NCBI RefSeq assembly: GCF_014645815.1 | Contig: NZ_BMML01000013.1 | Span: 222,746 to 286,745, forward strand | From: Streptomyces fuscichromogenes | GTDB taxonomy: Bacteria; Actinomycetota; Actinomycetes; Streptomycetales; Streptomycetaceae | Reading direction: 5' to 3' | Length of the DNA stretch: 64,000 bases | Part shown: piece after piece, positions 58,816 to 64,000 of the stretch | How positions within the stretch are numbered: the stretch's first letter is position 1 | How the letters are laid out: every line of letters begins with the position of its first letter | Notes under the pieces: generated by a model | The model's database searches: none | What the model saw: only the letters and a program-made list of their open reading frames with translations | What the model was told of the DNA's origin: nothing | Program-made: the position numbers and the translations under genes

Positions 58816-59970
58816 GTGGGGACTTTGCTGGTGATCGGCCTGATGTCCGGGACGTCGTACGACGCGGTGGACGCGGCGGCGGCCGAGCTGCGGCTGCTGC
58901 TGGACGGCACGCTGCTGCTGAAGCCGCTGGGGATGGTGAGCACGCCGTACGACGAGGAGCTTCGGGAGGCGCTCGCGGGAGCGCTGCCGCCGGCCGCGGT
59001 GCCGCTGGCACGGGTGTGTCTGCTGGACACCCGGATCGGGCAGGCGTTCGCAGCGGCCGCGGTCCGGGCCGACCGTGAACTGTGCGGTGGGCGGGCCGAG
59101 TTGGTGGTCTCGCACGGGCAGACGGTCTATCACTGGGTGGACGGCGGCCGGGTGCACGGCACCCTGCAGCTCGGGCAGCCGGCGTGGATCGCGGAGGCGA
59201 CGGGGCTGCCGGTGGTGGCCGACCTGCGGCCGAGGGACGTGGCGGCCGGGGGCCAGGGGGCTCCGCTGGTGAGCCTGGTCGACCTGCTGTGGCTGCGCGG
59301 GCGGCCGGGGACGCCGGTGGCGCTGAACCTCGGCGGGATCGCCAACCTCACCGCGCCGGACGGCACGGCCTTCGACACCGGGCCCGGGTGCGCGTTGCTG
59401 GACGCGGCGGTCCGGGAGTTCACCGGCGGCCGGCTGGCGTACGACGTGGACGGGGCGCTGGCGGCGCGCGGCCGCCCGCACGGAGCGCTTCTCGACGAGC
59501 TGCTGGCGGAGCCGTACTACGCGCTGCCCGCGCCGAAGACGACCGGCAAGGAGCTGTTCCACGCCGGGTACTGGCGGGCGCCCGCGGACCTGTCGGCCGA
59601 GGACGCGCTGGCGACCCTCACCCGGCTGACGGCGCGGACGGTGGCGGACGCGGTGCGGGGCGTGGCGGCGACGGAGGTGATCGCGTCGGGCGGCGGCACC
59701 CGCAACCCGGTGCTGATGCGGATGCTCGGCGACCTGCTCCCGGAGCTCCCGGTGCGCGTCTCCGACGAGGTCGGGCTGCCCGCGGCGGCGAAGGAGGCGT
59801 ACGCCTTCGCGGTCCTCGGCTTCCTCACCGCCCACGGCCTCCCGGCCACGGCCCCGACCGCCACCGGCGCCCGCCACCCGAGCATCCTCGGCTCCCTGAC
59901 CCCGGGACGCGACGGCCTGCGCCTGCCACCACCGGCACCGGGGCCGCCGGTACGGCTACGGATCGAGTGA
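58816..59970 (+). CDS. anmK: Anhydro-N-acetylmuramic acid kinase
   Basis: 384 residues (E. coli AnmK 369). VIGLMSGTSYDAVDAAAAEL at the start is the ATP-binding signature of the family. VSHGQTVYHW, GQPAWIAEATGLPVVADLRPRDVAAGGQGAPLV, VALNLGGIANLT and the C-terminal EVIASGGGTRNPVLM are conserved. The enzyme phosphorylates and opens 1,6-anhydroMurNAc for cell-wall recycling. I chose the GTG at 58816, with AAAGG upstream; a GTG at 58831 or TTG at 58825 cannot be excluded. It begins 7 bp after the transporter stop, so the two are probably co-transcribed. Confidence 0.92.
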   Translation: MGTLLVIGLMSGTSYDAVDAAAAELRLLLDGTLLLKPLGMVSTPYDEELREALAGALPPAAVPLARVCLLDTRIGQAFAAAAVRADRELCGGRAELVVSHGQTVYHWVDGGRVHGTLQLGQPAWIAEATGLPVVADLRPRDVAAGGQGAPLVSLVDLLWLRGRPGTPVALNLGGIANLTAPDGTAFDTGPGCALLDAAVREFTGGRLAYDVDGALAARGRPHGALLDELLAEPYYALPAPKTTGKELFHAGYWRAPADLSAEDALATLTRLTARTVADAVRGVAATEVIASGGGTRNPVLMRMLGDLLPELPVRVSDEVGLPAAAKEAYAFAVLGFLTAHGLPATAPTATGARHPSILGSLTPGRDGLRLPPPAPGPPVRLRIE

Positions 59971-60106
59971 ACCGGGACGGCGGCGAGGACACGGCGGCGA
60001 GAGGACGGCCACGAGGTGCCCGCGTCCCGCTCGCGTCGGAGCGGTTCATCCGAACATTGCCGGATCCTCTCATCCGACTTTCACCGATGCCTCATACGGT
60101 GGGGGC

Positions 60107-61207
60107 ATGACGCAGGTGACTCCTCCCGGGTGGTATCCCGATCCCGGGCAGACAAGTGACGGTCCGGCCACCGAACGCTGGTGGGACGGCAAGGCCTGGA
60201 CGGAGCAGACCCGGCCCGCCGGGTCGGCCGCCGACTGGGGTCCCCCGCCGCAGCCGCCGGCCGGCGGCGCCCCGCCCGCCGAAGGGGCCTACCCGACGTA
60301 CCCGGCCGACGGGGCCTACCCCGCGTACCCGGCCGACGGGGCCTACCCCGCGTACCCGGGTTATCCGGGGTACCCGGCGCCGCCGGCCACCGGTAGGCGC
60401 GGGCTGCGTACCGGCGTTGCCGTCGGTATCGCCGTGGCGGTCCTCGCCGCCATCGGGGTGGGCGCGTGGGCGCTCACCGGCAGCGGCGGCGACAGCGGCG
60501 GCCAGCAGGCCTCGCAGCAGGGCTCGGGCGGCCAGGGCGGGTTCGGGCAGGGCGGCCCCGAAGGGCAGAGCGGCGGCCAGAGCGGCGGCCAGGGCCTGCC
60601 GTTCGGCGGCTCCGGCTCCGGCGGCACCGACGGGGGCGCGTCGCCGTCGCCGGGCCAGTCCGAGGCGCCGAAGGTCAAGGGCGGCGGCACGGTGTCGGAC
60701 TCGATCAACGCCATCAGCATCCCGGTGCCGGAGGGCTGGACCGGGCAGGCGTTCACCTACGGCGCCCAGGTCACCTCCGACGACTCCTACAAGTGCCCCG
60801 GCGACACCTCGAAGAGCTGCACCGCCGGCGGCGCCTACTCGGAGCCCGCGGTGGTGCTGGGCACCAAGGGGGACACGGCCGAGGAGGTCGCCAAGGCGGA
60901 CATCTCGGCCAACGCCGAGGAGTCGTACGGCGGCAAGACCTACGGCTCGATCACCTCGCACCAGGTGCTGGCCTCCAAGGCGGTCACGGTGGCCGGGCAG
61001 AAGGGGTACATGGTCCGCTGGAAGGCGATCACCAGCAAGGGCGCCGACGGCTACGTCGAGTCGCTGGCCTTCCCGTCGCCCTCGAACTCCGCGCAGATCG
61101 TGGTGGTCAGGTTCGGTGTCGACGTCGGCCAGAAGGAGTCGGTCATCGACACGATCACCAGCGGCATCAAGGTGTCCTCGGGCAGCGGCAGCGGTTCGAA
61201 CGTCTGA
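60107..61207 (+). CDS. DUF2510 single-pass membrane protein
   Basis: 366 residues. PPGWYPDPG...RWWDGKAWTEQT at the N-terminus is DUF2510. A Pro/Tyr-rich stretch with repeats of GAYPAYPAD follows (about 60-90), then one membrane helix (TGVAVGIAVAVLAAIGVGAWAL, about 100-121), a Gly/Gln/Ser-rich extracellular linker (about 122-190), and a folded C-terminal domain (ISIPVPEGWTGQAF...) with two Cys (CPGDTSKSC) probably bridged. This is a type II membrane topology with the folded domain outside. The exact function is unknown. Confidence 0.85.
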   Translation: MTQVTPPGWYPDPGQTSDGPATERWWDGKAWTEQTRPAGSAADWGPPPQPPAGGAPPAEGAYPTYPADGAYPAYPADGAYPAYPGYPGYPAPPATGRRGLRTGVAVGIAVAVLAAIGVGAWALTGSGGDSGGQQASQQGSGGQGGFGQGGPEGQSGGQSGGQGLPFGGSGSGGTDGGASPSPGQSEAPKVKGGGTVSDSINAISIPVPEGWTGQAFTYGAQVTSDDSYKCPGDTSKSCTAGGAYSEPAVVLGTKGDTAEEVAKADISANAEESYGGKTYGSITSHQVLASKAVTVAGQKGYMVRWKAITSKGADGYVESLAFPSPSNSAQIVVVRFGVDVGQKESVIDTITSGIKVSSGSGSGSNV

Positions 61208-61232
61208 CCTGCACCGGTCCCGGAAAACAGTC

Positions 61233-61278
61233 GGCCGGGTGAAGCGCCCCTCCGCTCAAAGGGGCGCCCCACCCGGCC
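61233..61278. terminator. Strong two-step bidirectional terminator hairpin
   Basis: Outer arms GGCCGGGTG and CACCCGGCC (9 bp) enclose, after a 2-nt internal loop, inner arms GCGCCCCT and AGGGGCGC (8 bp) with a loop of about 8 nt. It lies between the convergent DUF2510 and TetR genes. Confidence 0.85.
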
Positions 61279-61360
61279 GGGGGGTGCGCGCCGCCCCCGT
61301 CCCCACGGTGCGGCGCGAGCAGGTCGCCGTCCAGTCATCCCGTGGACGGCGGCCTGGGTC

Positions 61361-61975
61361 CTAGGTCAGTCCGAGTGCGGGCAGCGCGACGGCCTCCACG
61401 AAGCGGACGAGATAGTCGGCGTCGGCGTACTCGCCGGTGAGCACGGGCCGTACCCGCAGCACGCCGAACATCATGGCGGGCACGTAGTCCAGCGCGGGAT
61501 GGCCCTCGGGCACCTCGCCGCGCGCGACACCGCGGTCCAGGATCTCCTGGAGCGCGGCGATCTCGGGTTCCACGAGCGCCTCGCGCAGCGCCTGCGCCAG
61601 TTCCTCGTCCGAGTGCATCGCGTGCCCCAGCGCCTGGAGCAGCTTGGTGTCCTTGCGGGACCAGCCGCCCGCGGCCCGCGCGACCTCACGCAGGTCCTCG
61701 GCGAGCGAACCGGTGTCGACGCCGACGAAGCGCACCTCGCGGTTGGCCCGCAGCGCGGCCGCGACGAACTGGGGTTTCGTCTTCCACTGCCGATAGAGGG
61801 TGGACTTGCTGCACCGGGTGCTGGCGGCGATCCCCTCCATGGAGACGGAGTCATACCCGCACTCGCGGATCTGTTCGAGCACGGCGTCGAAGAACTCCCG
61901 CTCACGCTCCGGCGTGATCTTGGAGCGGCGCGTGGCTGCGACCGTCTCCGGTCCGTCCGCGGCCTGCGACGTCAT
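61361..61975 (-). CDS. TetR family transcriptional regulator
   Basis: 204 residues. The N-terminal HTH is FFDAVLEQIRECGYDSVSMEGIAASTRCSKSTLYRQWKTKPQFVAAAL (about 28-75), followed by the helical ligand domain (TetR_C-like: HSDEELAQALREALVEPEIAALQEILDRGVARGEVPEG). It is divergent from the PAP2/transporter pair. A very large palindrome and three 16-bp repeats with GTATCG lie in the 225-bp gap, so it very likely controls itself and that pair. Confidence 0.92.
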   Translation of the reverse strand: MTSQAADGPETVAATRRSKITPEREREFFDAVLEQIRECGYDSVSMEGIAASTRCSKSTLYRQWKTKPQFVAAALRANREVRFVGVDTGSLAEDLREVARAAGGWSRKDTKLLQALGHAMHSDEELAQALREALVEPEIAALQEILDRGVARGEVPEGHPALDYVPAMMFGVLRVRPVLTGEYADADYLVRFVEAVALPALGLT

Positions 61976-62074
61976 GTGCTCTTCTCCTCACTCGCGCATC
62001 ACGTGCGGATCACTTCCGCCCCGCCCGCCGTTCGGCCGGCGCGGAAACCTACAACCAGTGTGGCCTACGTCTAT

Positions 62075-62140
62075 CGATACGCCACTGTACCGGTACTCGA
62101 CCGTATCGGTACAGTGGCGTATCGGTACGCTTTCGTATCG
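62075..62140. promoter_or_regulatory. Operator array: 18-bp perfect inverted repeat plus 16-bp direct repeats
   Basis: CGATACGCCACTGTACCG (62075-62092) and CGGTACAGTGGCGTATCG (62107-62124) are exact reverse complements separated by 14 bp. CGTATCG recurs at 62102, 62118 and 62134, a period of 16 bp, and CGGTAC follows two of them. The array is placed between the divergent TetR gene (100 bp) and the PAP2 gene (60 bp). It should be the TetR binding site, probably for two or more dimers. Confidence 0.85.
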
Positions 62141-62200
62141 AAGAGTTCGGGCCACCGCCCGGGACTCGGCACAGCACCACCGTCAGTGAGGGGGCCTGGG

Positions 62201-62995
62201 ATGAGATCCCAGTCCGAGCCTGCTTCAGCGGAGCCGGGCGCGATAGCCCGGCCGCCGCTCGTCCGTGAGCTCCTGCTCGTCGCAGGGCTCTTCCTCGTCT
62301 ACAAATTCGGGCGGCAACTGGCCACCGGCCACACCGCCGAGGCCCTGCACAACGCCCACCGGATCTGGGACCTGGAACGGACGCTGCACCTGCCCTCGGA
62401 GGTCGACGTGCAGTCCGCGCTGCTGCACGGCGACACCCTCGTCCACCTGGCCAACACCTACTACGCCACCGTTCATTTCCCGGCCACGCTCGCCTTCCTG
62501 GTCTGGCTCTACCTGAAGCGGCCCGCGCACTACGTCTGGGCCCGCCGGGTCCTCGCCGCGGTCACCGCGGCCGCCCTGGTGCTCCCCTTCACGTTCCCGC
62601 TGGCACCGCCCCGGATGCTGGCCGCCTCCGGCCTGATCGACACCGCCCGGATCTACGGCCCCTCCGTCTACGGCCCGCCCGCCCGCGACCACCTCTCCAA
62701 CCAGTTCGCGGCGATGCCCTCGCTGCACTTCGGCTGGGCCCTGATGGTCGCGATCGGCCTGATCGTCGCCACCCGCTCCCGGTGGCGCTGGCTATGGCTG
62801 CTGCACCCCGCCATCACCCTCCTCGTGATCATCGGCACCGCCAACCACTACTGGCTGGACGCGATCGCCGCCACCGCGATGCTCGGCGCCGCCCTGGCCC
62901 TCATCCACCCGCCGCACCGCACGGCCACCACGGCCGGGCGCGGCACCCGGCACCTCGTCGCCGAGGAGCCCGCACTGGTGGGGGCGGGCCGATGA
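62201..62995 (+). CDS. PAP2-family membrane phosphatase / inositol phosphorylceramide synthase-like
   Basis: 264 residues with five or six hydrophobic segments (LLLVAGLFLVYKFGRQL, NTYYATVHFPATLAFLVWLYL, RRVLAAVTAAALVLPFTFPLAP, FGWALMVAIGLIVATRS, LWLLHPAITLLVIIGTANHYWLDAIAATAMLG). The PAP2 active-site parts are visible: MPSLHFGWAL (SLH) and ANHYWLDAI (HxxxD), while the first KxxxxxxRP motif is less clear. It probably removes or transfers phosphate from a lipid at the outer face of the membrane. The ATG at 62201 has only weak Shine-Dalgarno. Its stop overlaps the next ATG (ATGA). Confidence 0.88.
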   Translation: MRSQSEPASAEPGAIARPPLVRELLLVAGLFLVYKFGRQLATGHTAEALHNAHRIWDLERTLHLPSEVDVQSALLHGDTLVHLANTYYATVHFPATLAFLVWLYLKRPAHYVWARRVLAAVTAAALVLPFTFPLAPPRMLAASGLIDTARIYGPSVYGPPARDHLSNQFAAMPSLHFGWALMVAIGLIVATRSRWRWLWLLHPAITLLVIIGTANHYWLDAIAATAMLGAALALIHPPHRTATTAGRGTRHLVAEEPALVGAGR

Positions 62996-63924
62996 GCGCC
63001 GCGGCCCTGATCGCCGTCGTCCTCTCCCTGGTCTCGGCCGTCGCATACGCGGCCGCCGCCGTGGCCCAGGAGCGCCTCGCCTCCAAGAACTCCGGCGCGG
63101 GCCTGCTGCGCCTGCTCGGCTCGGGCTCCTGGTGGGCGGCCGTGGGCCTGAACGCAGGCGCCGCCCTGCTGCACGTCGTCGCCCTGAAGTACGGCCCGCT
63201 CACCCTCGTCCAGCCGCTGGGCGCGCTCACCCTGGTCGCTGCCGTGCCGATGGGCGCCCGGGTGGCCGGCCGCCGGGTCACCGCGACGGAGTGGCGGGGC
63301 ACCGCCCTGACCCTGCTCGGCCTCGGCGCCCTCCTGGTCACGGCCTCCGGCCCCGCACCCCACCAGGCGCTGAGCCTCACCGAGGCCGTGACGGTGGCCG
63401 GTACGACGGCTGCCCTGATCGGCGTCCTGTCCCGCCCCGGTACCCGCCCCGGGCTGCGGCACGCGACCGCGTCCGGCTTCGCCTCGGGAGTCGCCTCGGC
63501 GCTCACCCAGACGGTGACGGTGGCGGCGACGGACCACTCGGGTCCGGTGCTCAGCGCCAAGGTGATCGTGGTGGCCCTGCTGGTGGCCGCGTTCGCCGTC
63601 GGCGGCCTGCTGCTCTCCCAGACGGCCTACCGGGGCGGCCTGGGCGCCCCCCTGGCGGTGGTCACCCTCTCCAACCCGATGGCTGCCGCGATCATCGGCC
63701 TGACCCTCCTAGGCCAGGGCCTGCAAGGCGGCGTGTGGGGCATCCTCCTCGCCCTGACCGGCGCGGGCCTGGCGTCCTGGGGCGTGGTCCTCCTCACCCG
63801 GGTGATCCCGCCGACACCGGTCATCGACCTGGACGAAGAACACCCGGTGGCGGCGGTCCTGGCCCTGGACCCGACCCTGCTCCCCCGTCAGACCTCGGAA
63901 CCGAGAAAACTCACGGCCCTGTAG
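62992..63924 (+). CDS. DMT-superfamily (EamA-like) transporter
   Basis: 310 residues with about ten hydrophobic segments in two halves. SAVAYAAAAVAQERLASKN, AALLHVVALKYGPLTLVQPLGALTLVAAVPMGARVAGRRVTATEWRGTALTLLGLGALLVTAS and GLGAPLAVVTLSNPMAAAIIGLTLLGQGLQGG are typical of DMT-like (DUF-annotated NIPA/EamA-type) proteins. Substrate unknown. It overlaps the PAP2 gene by 4 bp and is co-expressed with it under the probable TetR control; the pair may serve a lipid or envelope function. Confidence 0.85.
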   Translation: MSAAALIAVVLSLVSAVAYAAAAVAQERLASKNSGAGLLRLLGSGSWWAAVGLNAGAALLHVVALKYGPLTLVQPLGALTLVAAVPMGARVAGRRVTATEWRGTALTLLGLGALLVTASGPAPHQALSLTEAVTVAGTTAALIGVLSRPGTRPGLRHATASGFASGVASALTQTVTVAATDHSGPVLSAKVIVVALLVAAFAVGGLLLSQTAYRGGLGAPLAVVTLSNPMAAAIIGLTLLGQGLQGGVWGILLALTGAGLASWGVVLLTRVIPPTPVIDLDEEHPVAAVLALDPTLLPRQTSEPRKLTAL

Positions 63925-63925
63925 C

Positions 63926-63980
63926 GCGCCCCAACGGGGCGCGGGGAACTGCGCGACCAGCCACGAACCACCCGCAGCCG
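63926..63980 (+). repeat. Interspersed 3'-end repeat (R3)
   Basis: It follows the TAG of the transporter gene with GCGCCCCAACGGGGCGC, a clear hairpin, then GGGGAACTGCGCGACCAGCC and ACGAACCACCCGCAGCCG. In the last part it matches the reverse complement of R2. The window ends 20 bp later. Confidence 0.85.
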
Positions 63981-64000
63981 CCACACAACGGTCCCCCACG

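Noticed and set aside
1..64000. CRISPR arrays, transposases, rRNA, secondary-metabolite core enzymes
   Set aside because: None seen: no regularly spaced 25-40 bp repeats, no IS-type proteins, no rRNA sequence, and no polyketide or peptide synthetase domains.

Overview
The window is very GC-rich (roughly 70 % or more by eye). Codon third positions are G/C-biased, GTG and TTG starts are common, and stop-start overlaps of the ATGA/GTGA type occur repeatedly. An SsgA-like sporulation protein, a WhiB-like protein, DUF2510 and F420-dependent enzymes, and a full PcaV/pca operon all point to Streptomyces. The gene order and the SCO6745-family, SsgD-like and PcaV-like proteins suggest synteny with the S. 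coelicolor SCO67xx region; this is recalled knowledge, not computed. No prophage, integrase, transposase, CRISPR array or complete antibiotic biosynthesis cluster is visible.

Layout. 1-12.8 kb: the end of a crotonase gene, an SCO6745-family protein, Tex, a DUF1003 membrane protein, an ABC-F ATPase behind an unknown Cys-motif protein, a D-amino-acid oxidase, two divergent secreted peptidases (S15 and M1) and a macro-domain protein. 12.8-18.6 kb: an AnsP-like permease, a divergent MerR regulator, and a 1,075-residue protein that joins a STAND/NB-ARC module to a membrane-inserted KAP NTPase. 18.7-25.8 kb: a minus-strand beta-oxidation operon (CaiB, F420 enzyme, thiolase, FadB-type protein) opposite a trans-acting enoyl-reductase-like gene. 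25.8-34.7 kb: endonuclease V, a beta-propeller protein, an SsgD-like protein, a PEP-mutase-like protein, an ABC-F gene with a long structured leader, DDAH, and an acyl-ACP desaturase behind a triple operator-like repeat.

35.5-40.7 kb is the most unusual part. Three related tRNA-like genes flank a HExxH/VWA protein, a tandem-AAA MoxR-like ATPase, a zinc-ribbon SDR that lacks the catalytic tyrosine, and a small coupled ORF. Two of the tRNA-like genes sit in tandem directly upstream of the SDR gene on the same strand. I regard this as the best candidate for an undescribed system.

40.7-46.5 kb: a WhiB-like protein, a VOC protein, a LacI regulator, a LigD-type polymerase and an ATP-dependent DNA ligase transcribed divergently, and a DUF3048 lipoprotein. 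46.5-53.7 kb: the protocatechuate branch of the beta-ketoadipate pathway, with pcaV divergent from pcaI-J-F-H-G-B-L. It is complete from protocatechuate to succinyl-CoA plus acetyl-CoA, and the genes mostly overlap by 4 bp. 53.7-64 kb: an SDR, a LAL-type STAND protein without its LuxR HTH, an MHS transporter, AnmK, a DUF2510 protein, and a TetR regulator divergent from a PAP2 enzyme plus a DMT-like transporter, with a 50-bp palindrome between them. Five copies of a short interspersed repeat occur, four of them starting exactly at a stop codon.
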